DNA from: Euwallacea fornicatus
Taxonomy: Eukaryota > Arthropoda > Insecta > Coleoptera > Curculionidae
NCBI RefSeq assembly: GCF_040115645.1
Contig: NC_089548.1
Span: forward strand, 5,270,001 to 5,334,000
Direction of reading: 5' to 3'
Length of the DNA: 64,000 nucleotides
Part shown: in pieces, positions 40,397 to 51,399 of the stretch
Position numbering within the stretch: the first letter of the stretch is position 1
Layout: each line of letters begins with the position of its first letter
Notes under the pieces: generated by a model
Databases searched by the model: none
Told to the model about the DNA's origin: nothing
What the model saw: the letters and a program-made list of their open reading frames with translations, nothing else
Translations under genes and position numbers: made by a program

Positions 40397-41085
40397 TACC
40401 GGGTGTTTAGGAGAGCTCTGGACGTAAGAGATAAGCGTGAGAAACTGGTTGTTATTTTTTGCGCCCGCACGGACTATCCAATAGAAAAACTTTTACGCGA
40501 TTGTCATACTACTCAAGACCGGCCGTCATACCGTAAATTTTGCAATTCTCTAATTGAAGCCGTTCTGGCTCGAAACGTCTCCAAATTACGATAATTTGAA
40601 TGTCCCGCGTAAACCTTCGACGCCACGATTGGTCAGAGTCAACGTCAAAATTAAACATACCCAATGTCGCCAACAACGTAAGTGTAAAAACCAAATTTCA
40701 AATGAAAGTGTTCCTTTTGCTAATTCCTGAGCAATTTTTAACTTATTTACGAGTAAAATCAGTGAAAAATCAGTGGATAACCTGAGTATAATTATCGTAT
40801 GATCTACTTTGATGTCCCAATTGATAAACAAACAAGTATATAATTAACTTGTGATGATAATACAAAGATACAATCTTTATCTTTTATCTCACTCTCTAGG
40901 CAGAATCTACGTCGGAAATTTCTAATACAGAAAACGCACTCATTGTCATGATCATTATCATCGTTATCGATACGACGACCTCCTTGTAAAATTTTTTAAT
41001 GGGTAATCCGTACAGGTGCGGAAAAACAAAAACCGATTTCCCACATAAATCTCCCATGTTCGGCTTTTGCCTGGACACCTGTTAC
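40397..41085. mobile_element. Candidate DNA transposon remnant, repeat family copy B
   Basis: The left end TACCGGGTGTTTAGGAG and the right end GCCTGGACACCTGTTAC, reverse-complemented, share an ACCGGGTGT-like core. The inner motif at 40593-40640 and the last 85 bases match copy A (36878-38394). At about 690 bp it is shorter than copy A, so it is probably an internally deleted relative. There is no intact coding frame. Confidence 0.45.
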
Positions 41086-42811
41086 ATGCTAAAAGTAGTG
41101 TTGTGTTTCGCATGCGAACCAAGTCCTTAAAATCATCCAGATATTGTCTTTTTAGTTCTTTGGCAAGCAATGACGTAAGTCTGGATATGTTTTGTATTAC
41201 AATCCACTTCTTCGCCCACCACCTGCGCTCTCGTTAGTTTTTTGTTTATCTTTCCAATGGTACCGTCGTGTGATAAAAGGTAAATATAACGATGAACTAG
41301 CTTCTAGTACCCTATTAAAGCGACTCATGTTCACGAGTGACCAAATTCGCAACCCGTGTGAACGGTTTACGATTCTTGGATTATTTTCTCATTCCACGAA
41401 TGGTAATTTGCCACTTTCGTACCCACGTAAACGTAGTTCGCTACCCGTGTAAACGCACCTTATTAAAAATAAGTTTTATGTTCATCGTTGGCTTTTGGAG
41501 GAGGGATTACGACTAGACAAGCCGCTCATTTCACTTGGATATAAATGGAAATATACTTCTGAGCCTTTCATGTGTACGAGTTTTAAAGTCAAGTCGTGTT
41601 TCAAAAATACTTTCTTACGCGTCAGACCTCTGGAATGTTACTCGCGTTTTAGGTGGGAGCTAGAATCGCGATAAAGTTTTTGTTTAGTGGGTTGTATTAA
41701 CGTATTATAAAATGATGGATTAAAATGGCCTCACCCAAGGAGACGGTGTGAATTTTCAATTATAGTAATAAAAAATTTAATTCGGAATGAAGAATGAGCC
41801 CTACACGTTGTGAGGTAAATTAAATAATGTGGCATCGTAATTGGTTCAATGATGTATAGTTTCGACATCTAACCCAACAGGTTTTGGGTCTTTCGTGCAT
41901 TCAAGTATGTTAAAATAAAATTATTTTGGTAGTTGTAGCATGTTGTATCATGCTTGTTGCAAAAAAAAAAATTGAAACGTTCAGGGTTGCGTGATTGTGC
42001 TCCCGTTGTCGCGACAACCTGCAAGTTTTCCGGAAATGTTCATGGTTGTAGGTACCCCACACGAAATTCTTAAGTGAACGATTTTTCCGTTTCCAAAACT
42101 ACATTCCACTGTCTTAACCATTATAGTGCGTCCAGAAAGCATGCAAAATTTTATATTTTTCCTAATTTTAACACATACGGTGTGTCGTAACGGAACCGAC
42201 ACGGAGCAGGCGCGTGTAGGGGACCTTAAAATATGAGGTTTTAATGAATTTTATTTTTCTACCGTTAACATTTGAGAAGATATTGACCTCTGAAGTCGGC
42301 TTATAAATTTATTTAAAAAAAAAAACGCATGTTTCGGCACTGCATCAACGCAACGCAACCAGATTTGAGGCATGTTTTATTTTATTAAGATTTTTTATTA
42401 GTAAAGTAAGGTAACGTCTAAAACCGCTGGGATTTTTCCATATTTAAAGTAGCAAACAACCGGATAGCGCCATTTAATGCAAAATTTAATTGTAAAATTC
42501 TTTTTCCCTTGAAAATTTATCGAAAACCTTATCATATTTGATGAAATCACAGTTTTGTGAAATTGAACTTAGCCAAGTTTGAAGGAAATTAAAGGTATTA
42601 CCAATACTACTGATTATTAGTTATTCGGAATTTACTAAAGATATGCTAATAAGAGATATCCTCCATGTGACATTAAATCAGCGCAATTCGGCTCAGAAAT
42701 GGCAGGAAAATGTCCATTTAATCAAAAATTGATGTTGTCAGTGTCGATATTTATTTATTGCATTTTTTGTTTTTATTTTAATATATTTTATATATATTTT
42801 TTAACTCTCAA
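41086..42811. other. No gene seen
   Basis: AT-rich sequence with no recognisable exon, RNA gene or paired repeat. Confidence 0.4.
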
Positions 42812-43265
42812 TGCCGAGACGCTAAAATTTCGTTTTTAAGGGGGCAACTTTTGCGATAAGACGCGCTTCCCAATTGTTTCACCCCGTTGCCCTGTCACTA
42901 CAACCCCTAACACGTTAACAGGGATGATAGGGCGAGTGATACATCGTTTGAAAGGTCTTGCTTCTCTAAATTCCACGCAATAATTTTTTTATTATGTTTC
43001 AACAATATGTTATCAATCATTCAAATTAGAATGTTGGAAAACGAATTTCACTATTTCGAGTTTGAATAATTTTTAATTAACATGAAGAAACTTAAAAATA
43101 ATTATTGCCTTGAATGCGGGGAAGCAAGGCCTTTTAAACAACGTGTTACTTTCCCTATCACCCCTATTAACATTTTAGGAGTTGTAATTACAGCGCAAAG
43201 GGCGTAACAAGTTGGAAGTGAATTTTGTCTCCCCTCTAAATATAGAATTGCCGTGTCTCGACGTT
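42812..43265. repeat. Large imperfect inverted repeat (foldback/MITE-like)
   Basis: The arms at about 42812-42996 and 43081-43265 are reverse complements with mismatches and small gaps. Shared blocks include the ends (GCCGAGACG on the left; its counterpart GTGTCTCGACG on the right), the pair GGGATGATAGGG (left) and CCCTATCACCCC (right), and CTTGCTTC near the centre. The spacer is about 85 bp with no coding capacity. It is probably a non-autonomous DNA transposon; no target duplication could be confirmed. Confidence 0.7.
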
Positions 43266-44092
43266 AAAAAAAAAATTCTGGGCACAAACTAGTGCGGATA
43301 GTTTTCGATGGGCCACCCTATATGCATTTTTTGATTCCTCGTGCGCTGTATGAGGGAGCGTGCAGCAAAGCAACCTTCAGTTGAGGACCGATTGCTTTAT
43401 TACAATCAAGTTATAAAAGTAGGTAAATGCATCATCGAGAAATTTAAGAAGACACTAAGAAGAAAATCATCGGGCACTACTGGGAGGAATGTTAATTAAT
43501 TAACACTTAGTTTAAATTGAATAAATTATTCGTTTCGCCTCCAAGTACGAGTTTAATAATTCTTTGGTTAACATATTCGATCGTATTTCTAGGTACCTTT
43601 GAACCCTTAGTCAAACTACAGCATTCAAAAAAATAATCTATATTACATAAAATAACAATTTTACATTTATAAGAGTATTTTCAATGTACTAACCCTATAT
43701 CTGTTCTGTAAATACGTAAATATGTCTTTTAATCTTTAGCTCATTAATAGTAAATGAGAGATTTATAGTCCTTTATAAATACTCATACATAAAAAAATAA
43801 CACTCGAGGACCTATTAAGTGCGTAACTTTACGTAATCCTTTGTTTAACGATTTAGATAGGGGATTACCAATTAGGTGTGAATATACTATAATTTGATAT
43901 CGTCCTACGTGAGTACATCAAATCATGTACTTGTTACCGATTATTTGTTATAGAGTGCCTCCATAGAGAATTTTGTAAGTATGTTAAACAGATAATTTTA
44001 TCCAGTAATAAATTAATTACCTAGAAATCACAGTTACGACTTGTAATAGGTCAGGAATAAAATTCCGTCCAAAGCTTGTACTAAAAGGGATT
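43266..44092. other. 3' flank of the cytochrome b5 gene, no other gene seen
   Basis: AT-rich sequence with no coding exon recognised. GGGCCACCCTATATGC near 43310 looks like a lone transposon end. Part of this stretch could be 3' untranslated sequence of cytochrome b5. Confidence 0.4.
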
Positions 44093-45479
44093 TCATCCAC
44101 ATAGGCCGCAAGTCACGATGTTGATGCAGCTTCTGGGGAAGAAAGAACGATGTGAGTAATTTAAATGGGAAATGAATTTCTTAAATTTAATTAATTTGAA
44201 TGAACAATTTGTTAAATGTTTAAATAAAGGAACTTTGTTAATTGCGCAGCAACTAATATCTACGACAAATGTATCTTGTTAAGAATCTTTTATCGTCGAC
44301 TGAAATATCTAACGACTGTTGCAATATTTAGTAAAACAAATCAGAGGATGCATTTTTTCAAATAATAGCCGCCATGTAAATTTTGTTAAACCGAACAATG
44401 ATTTATAGGATTTTTTTAACTGAAACAAATGGAGTTTTTTAAAACCAATTCGCAGAGGACTGAGAACAAAACAACCCAACACAATATACGCTTATGTTTT
44501 TTTTTTTAACGAAATTGACCATTTCTGACCTTGCATGTGGCTTTTCTGGCGGTACTGTTGTTATCACCGGTCCTACGGCAGCATCCTTGGGTCGATTTTT
44601 TTTCTTGCCTTTTCTTTGTTCCTGAAACACCATTCTATCGTTAATTTCATTAATTTCAAAAGTTCGCCCTCGATAATACCGCCCTCAAGAGTACTCTCGC
44701 CTTAATAAAATAGACGCTTGGTATTGCCCTTTTAATTTGTTATAAGCATGCACTACAATAAATTCGGTTCAAGTGAATCCTCACCTCGACTATCTCCCCA
44801 ATTTTATAATTCTTTAATTGTTTCTTTGCATCTGAGGAGTGTCCGAAATCGTCGAAACCCTTAGTCGCGTCCCTTCCTGCATATTCAGTTATAAGATCGC
44901 CGCCTCCAGGATGCTTAAAAAATGCATTATTATAATTTAAACAATATTAAAATACTAATATTTGGTTAAAACATATTTTAATGAAATACTTAATATTCAA
45001 TTGTTATTTAAATTCTTATTATTTAAATAATAATACAAATTAAATGCCACACATCTGATAGTCTCGCCTCAATTTGTAATTAAAGCTTAGATTAATTACA
45101 TTCGACGAATTGTTATATTTATCGATAATTCCCAAGTATAAAGGAATTACCCAGTTTCTGAGGTTTGTCAATATTAGCACGTATAAATGTGATTGCACAC
45201 ATCATGTATAAGTTCAAGAAAAAAGCCTCTTTCTGATAACACTAATAAAATACGATCTTTCTCATTCATAAAAAAAAATTTTACCACCGTTCAATCCGGG
45301 TATAAGCTTACATTAGCAGCTTCCGAATCTTTAAAATCTAAGATACTTACATCGTCTAAGTAGTCAGTAACATCATAAACGTTATCTTTGTAAATAAACC
45401 AAACTTTAGGATCTTGTTTCCCGTCGTGAATTTTCACTTCCTCGAGGGTGAAATATTTAATTTCAGCATCCTGAGCCAT
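44093..45479 (-). CDS. Cytochrome b5
   Basis: Four exons on the minus strand: 45479-45351, 44913-44785, 44621-44530 and 44132-44093, joining in frame to 129 residues. The heme-binding domain is complete. HPGG begins exon 2 (His44), and the second heme ligand is His68 in FDDFGHSS; the 24-residue interval is that of the family. Cytochrome b5 carries electrons to fatty-acid desaturases, elongation enzymes and P450s, usually at the ER membrane. The C-terminus is odd. After a basic stretch (EQRKGKKKNRPKD) and TTVPPEKPHA the only in-phase exon found gives SCINIVTCGLCG and a stop, with Cys residues but no hydrophobic tail anchor. That last exon is the least certain part, since another 3' exon could encode an anchor. 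The first three exons are secure. It is divergent from MED7, 1.6 kb apart. Confidence 0.87.
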
Positions 45480-47110
45480 TTTGCAGCACTTTTAGGAAAA
45501 GAAATTTTTATTGCTGGATTTATATGTCTCGACGAGGAATTTAAAGTCATCTGAATTATTTATCGCTATAATTGTGGTTTTATAGATTTATAAGCATTGA
45601 ATCTACAGGTCCGGACTTATATGTAAAAATTACCACTGAATTGCACTTTAACTAAATTCTAGATAACAAAACCTGTTTATATTTTCCAACCTGCTATCTG
45701 AAATATTGATAATGAAGGTCATGTAATATTCAGTTCAGTTAAAAAAAGCGAAATCGACGGTAATTTAAAAAAAAATATGGAAGCTTAAATAAATCTATTT
45801 TAATGAGAAATATCATTTCCCAATTTGTTTTTTTTTGCCTTCGGTTTTGGGTAGGTATGTCAATTTTGTTCTTATGTAGCTTATAAATTTTCAAATGAAT
45901 GCAAATTCATTATATCATAATAGAAATAAAGATTTCTTCGGCATTCATTTTCATTTAATCTTATGGTATCAGCAAATATTGCAAAATTTCGTGAATTCTA
46001 GCAAAATTACAAGTCACCGAAGAACAATGATATTGGAATTTTATCGCTTTACTCTATTATCTACTACGTGCGTGTATCGTTAATTAATAATTTCCAAATG
46101 TTAATCCTAATATCGGTTTTTTGTATCAATGGAAACGAGGCACGTGGGTCTCCTTTTCATGACGTAGACACCTATTCAAAACAGCTCCGTTTCTTTTCTT
46201 CTAGCATCATATCCACAACATTATCCAGGCCTAATAGGTTTACTATTTACTCAAGCAGCGTTGCGGTAGATACATATACGAGAATAACCCTCGAACAAGA
46301 GGAACTCGTGTTTGCGTAAAGGATTTAAATCCGGAAAACTCGGAAAAAGTAGTTTCTAGATAGTTATTTGGAAGGAAGGATTACCGCGTTTCGGATTAAT
46401 GCTGGTTTGTATCTGTGTACTTTGAAGACGGAATTTTGCATCCAATGTACATATACTGCGCGAAACAATGCGGTACTCCTAAAGCTGAAAATAAAATTGC
46501 TTGGACAGAATATTAAATTTATATTAATACGTACTATGTATTAATCAAATTTGTGCTCACTTGAAGAGATCGAATTTTTTATCGTTTTATACCACAGGTT
46601 TCATTTGAGTTATGTGAAACATTCAAAATTGGCGCCGGAAATTTTAAAAATCCATTTATTACAATTGCGAAGGATACCGATAGATGTCAGCATTTCTAAT
46701 TCACAAATTTCTTTATGTATTAGATGTCAGTTTCAGACTAACCGACGTTAGTCGTCGCCACTATCAAAGAGCCTGCCACCATTGCCAGGTCGTGAAAATA
46801 TAACATTCTACATTAAATAAAAATTGACTAAAACCGTATATTGCATTACGAAAATAATATTAAAATAATCAATATTTACAACTGTAATGCATGTTGTAAT
46901 GTTTATTGACAAGTTCAATGACTTTAGCAAATCGATTCAATTTCGAATTTGAAATCTGGCAACATTGGCTTAAATTTCAATCAACCATTTTATTTGTTAT
47001 TGTTTTTCATTTGTGGGTTAAGAAACCCTTAAGTATTACGTTACAAACATAATCGACACATTAGTTAATAGTTTACTGTGTTTTGTATTAAACTGAACGA
47101 TAAAAACAAA
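45480..47110. other. Shared upstream region of cytochrome b5 and MED7
   Basis: The two genes start back to back, so both promoters should lie in this 1.6 kb. I cannot place either from sequence. Only short frames without family resemblance are present. Confidence 0.5.
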
Positions 47111-47896
47111 ATGTCTTCTGATACAATTCAAGTAAGCTCCTTGCCTCTTCCCCCAATGCAGTATGTGAACCAGTATACCGATGAAATTATTCGAAGAGGC
47201 AGAGCCCCAAAACCTCCACCACCAATTCAGGACACCTATCACATGTTTGGGAACACCTTCAACACAGAGGATAGCATTATAAGACCCCTTGAGAGTCAGG
47301 TATAAATTTAATCCATTTTTGGCTCCTGCTACAGATATTTTAACTGTACTTTTCATTGCCCGCAAATTTACGCAACGAACTAAATGCGGAGGATTGTTTT
47401 GCTCAAAATAATTATTTTTCAGGGCATTAAACGATTATACCCCCAACACTTTGACCGCAGACGAGAACTGAAAAAGTTGAATCACTCTTTACTGGCAAAC
47501 TTTCTAGACTTGCTTGACCTTTTGGTAAACTGCCCAGAATCCCCAAAGAGAACAGAGAAAGTTGAAGATTTAAGTTTACTGTTCATCCATATCCACCACT
47601 TGTTGAATGAATTTCGTCCACACCAAGCGAGGGAAACTCTGCGTGTTATGATGGAATTACAGAAGAGGCAGAGAATTGAAACTGCTAATCGGTTTCAAAA
47701 ACATTTAGATAAAGTGATGGAAATTTTACAACAGGCCATTCAGAATCTGCCAGAACCAATGGACTTAGATTCAAAGATTATGGTTGAAACTGATTTGATT
47801 ATGAGACAGGAAAAGATGGACAAAAGTGATCCTAATAGTGATCCATGTGATATTAGGGACAGGATTATGTGCAGTATTGTAGATAAAATGTTATAA
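47111..47896 (+). CDS. MED7: Mediator complex subunit 7, complete
   Basis: Two exons, 47111-47299 and 47423-47896, are separated by a 123-bp GT-AG intron (donor CAG|GTATAA, acceptor TTTTCAG) and join in phase 0 to 220 residues, close to the usual MED7 length. The N-terminus has the Pro-rich MED7 signature (SSLPLPPMQYVNQYTDE, then RRGRAPKPPPPI). Exon 2 has IKRLYPQHFDRRRELKKLN, the LLDLLV and HLLNEFRPHQARETLRVMME stretches and a helical, coiled-coil-like region (residues about 130-180) that in other animals pairs with MED21 in the middle module of Mediator. It acts in the nucleus, bridging transcription factors and RNA polymerase II. The start ATG has an AAA context just before it. The 3' end faces the serine hydrolase gene 193 bp away. 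Confidence 0.96.
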
Positions 47897-48089
47897 GTTT
47901 TTAGAGAAGAAACAATATTTAATTAAATCTGTATAGAATATATTCTGTATTAATATGTACCACGTATTGTATACATAATGATAAAATAATTCAAAAAATA
48001 TCACAGATTATTTTTACCACTCTCCCACTATTATAACTTTGAATAATTTAAGTATTTTTGTGTTTAAAAACAATTCTAATACAAGGACA

Positions 48090-49533
48090 CTAAAGCTTAC
48101 TCTTCTGTTCATTCATAAATTTAGTAACTAACGGTGCAACTAGCTCTGGTGTGTTCAGGTGTACATCATGATGCCCAGATATGAATTTGATGGTAAAATT
48201 CTTTTGCTTTTTATAAAAAATTATAATAGGTTGCATTAGGTATCTTTGAATGTAATTATCTTTTGCAAAAATAATTAAAACGGGGCACATAATTGGAAAA
48301 TTCGTCAAGGTTTTAATTGCTAACTTTGCATCACGCACTGGATTCATCACAACCTTTAACCGTTGATCTATTGAAAAGTTATATTTGTTATCTCCAATTG
48401 GCACTAACATCCTTTCTACTAGAATTCTAGCTCCTTGCGGTGTTAGTGGGAATGGTCTTTGCTAAAAAGTAAGCAATCACAATTAGTGAAAAATATTATT
48501 ACTAATAAAATTTTACCTTCATAATCCTTTCAACTGCCTCTTCATAAGTATATGCAGGTGGTTTTGAATTCTTCTGTTTAGTGTTAAGTTTCAAAATAGT
48601 GTCATACTTTTGCTCCAAATCCTCTTTAAAATATTTCACTTGTCTTATCATAAAATACACGGAATCTAAGATAATCAATTTTTCCACCTTTTCTGGATAG
48701 ATTTGGGAATACAATACACCAAGCTGTGCCCCATAACTATGCCCCATAATAATAAACTTCTCTTTTTTAAAATGCTCCATTACAATAGTGTAAGTCATGA
48801 TGTAGTCTTCTGAGTGTATTGGTAGATATGGTGGGAAGTGGGAAGACTTCCCATGTCCTGGCAAGTCTATACAGATATAAAAGTGTTTTGGGAGGAGTGG
48901 GATTAGACCATCAAAGCTTCCAGCATTGTCCATTAAGCCATGGATTGTAAGTACTGGTTGATCATTTTGATTTCCCCATAATTTTACTTAAAAAGAGACC
49001 AATTTTCAATTTTGTTCATTTGATTTGTTTTAAAACACAGAAATAACTAATGTTTGTACTATGCAGTTGCTGTCAAATATATTGATCCATCCCTTTTATG
49101 GTATTTATTATGTGAATGTGTGAATTCCTTTATGTGAATACAAATAGTCAGGCATGTCCTTGTGCTTATCTGAAAGAAGTGTCCCAAATAACTGAAACAT
49201 GTATATCAAGAACTAATGATGGAGGTTCAAATTCAAATAACATACTTACTCTGAGACGTGCCTTTCAGATAAGTAAAAAGACATATCCTATTCACAAATT
49301 TGGCATATTTCCTCGATATACAAAAGGGAGAACCTAATGATACAGATTTGTTTAATGCTAATCACTTGTCATTTCTAGTTGCAGTGATATGGTGCTATTA
49401 ATAACTTGTAATGAAAATTGTAGTATCAAGAAAATCACACACTTTTGAAGACAGGTAGTCTAACCTTTAAATGCAAATACTAACCTGCAATTTTACCCCA
49501 TGGTGCTTCTATGTCTAGTTCCCGAGGTTCCAT
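48090..49533 (-). CDS. Serine hydrolase-like alpha/beta hydrolase (SERHL / kraken type), complete
   Basis: Three exons on the minus strand: 49533-49485, 48986-48517 and 48461-48090, joining in frame to 296 residues. The order is that of the SERHL family. A short start leads to APWGKIAVKLWG, then the oxyanion-side HG (TIHGLMDN), then the GHSYG nucleophile elbow with Ser100 as the likely catalytic serine. The catalytic His probably sits in SGHHDVH near the C-terminus, and an Asp in FAKDNY may complete the triad. The fold is that of alpha/beta hydrolases; the substrate of these proteins is not known, and the fly relative kraken is expressed in the gut. The start matches family N-termini in position, but an upstream exon cannot be excluded. 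Convergent with MED7. Confidence 0.9.
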
Positions 49534-51399
49534 TGCTAACGTTTGTTCAAAGTAACTCAGAGACGGCAAAAGTTACTAATAATGATGTAATTTTAGATAC
49601 ATGTTCTCTCTTTTTCCTGATAAAATAGCGATTAGCGCGACAGCAATTTCTCACAATATGAAAATTTAGAACCTCATCTGATAGGAGAAAGTACAAAGTT
49701 TTATTATATTATACACTTGAGATTGACCACACAAATCAGGTTGCCGCAATAATCGCTAATTACAACTATTTTAATCAAAATGTGCTACATCATTATATTA
49801 AGTAGGAAAACCAGATTTTGAAGATATCGTATAGGTAGGTGATTTCCATGACATTTATGACAATTATAAATTATCCCGAAAGTATATTGGTTTAATTATT
49901 TGTTGTCTCTTCCCAACCCTTTCAACATATGAACTCAAAACAGAGATAGATATATGATCTATTAATATTGAGTTATCATGTTCAGTGTTTCTCTACGAAA
50001 TTGTCGTCCTTATCTAACTTAGATCCTAAAATGTATGTACTCTTCCCTCTTATGATGGCCTACTGGCTCACTTTCCTTCGGATCCATCACTTATAGGTGG
50101 TATGAAGAGATCTCCTTTAAGTTGTGGCGGGAATGGCGCTAACATTCCAAAGGTGATATTTAAGGAATGTAAACAATAGTGTTGAAGGTACCGGTTTTAT
50201 TTGGATTCTGGCTATTTAACTTTAAAACTTAATTTTAAATCGTTTTCGTGGAAGACAAATGCAAAGTTAGAAAGTGCGGAAGATTATACAGAAGACTGAA
50301 GATTTTGAAAAAGAAAGTTTCTATGTTGCATTATCAAGACGAAAGGCACCCACCAACCGTTCCAAATATTTGTAGAAGTGCTGGCGGAATCTCTTATTCG
50401 GTATCACGTATCATTGTGTTGTAATTAGCGATACTTGTTTTGAACATTTGTTAAAATAATTCGTCAACATTTTCCGTTCCAAACTTTGTATTCTACCTAT
50501 AAGAGGACAAGCTGACCTTGCAATGACCTTCGAATGGTTATTGAATTGAAATATATAATTGTTTTCTTTTCTCTGTAATATGACGAAAAAAATAACGATT
50601 AAAAACATTTCTGTTTTTCTAATATGTTCCAATGCACGTGCAGCTTTCCAAATTTAAAAACTGCTTTTTTACGCTTTAACATACGCTAGTTTTCCTATTT
50701 AATACTGTGAATTCTTATATATTTTTGCCAGTGTCGAGAGATGATACGGTGAATTTTGGACATAGAGCTCATTGCAGTACAAAAAAATATGGCGTCATTA
50801 TAAAAAAGACTATATGAACAATAAAAGACGTAACATCACTTTAACAGAAGACTGCAGTTATTGTGTGTAACTGTAGAGTTCCCGTCACAATTGTTAGTGA
50901 ACAAGTAGAAAAATTTGTTGTTTTTTTTTAATAAAACGGATATTTTCGAATGGAAATGGATCCAAATTGTGGCGAAGCGCTAGAGACAGTAAAAAAAGGG
51001 GCTGCGGTTTGAGTATAATATCATACGTTGGTCGGTCTGATTTTACATATAACCCGAATCCATGAGAATAAATTTTGTATTGAAATTCGTGAAAAAACTA
51101 CGAGTAACTGACGTCAGTAGGTACTGGGCCTTTTTAATTAAATACCTCCGGCATGAGTTGTGGTGCAATTACTGCGTACTCCAGTACCGATTAGCTTAAT
51201 TATTATTAGCGCATTAATTAAATTTGTATTAAGCTTTAATTTTTTTAATTAATAATGAGGTAGCAGAATATAACGCCCAATGAATATGCAAATACAGTGC
51301 AAAAGACACTCCCTTTCTTAACTGCTAGAGTTGTTGGAATTTCATATTACTCGATACTACGTTAGTTACGATTGACCATTCAACCAATTACCTTTAACA
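49534..51399. other. Intergenic, no gene seen
   Basis: This stretch separates the hydrolase gene start from the start of the cuticle-like gene, so both promoters may lie here. No coding exon is recognised and no clear TATA box or initiator could be placed. Confidence 0.4.

Noticed and set aside
44439..44633. Reading on past the cytochrome b5 exon 3 (SEMVNFVKKK...)
   Set aside because: It crosses a good donor (AAG|GTCAGA); the extension is intron sequence.
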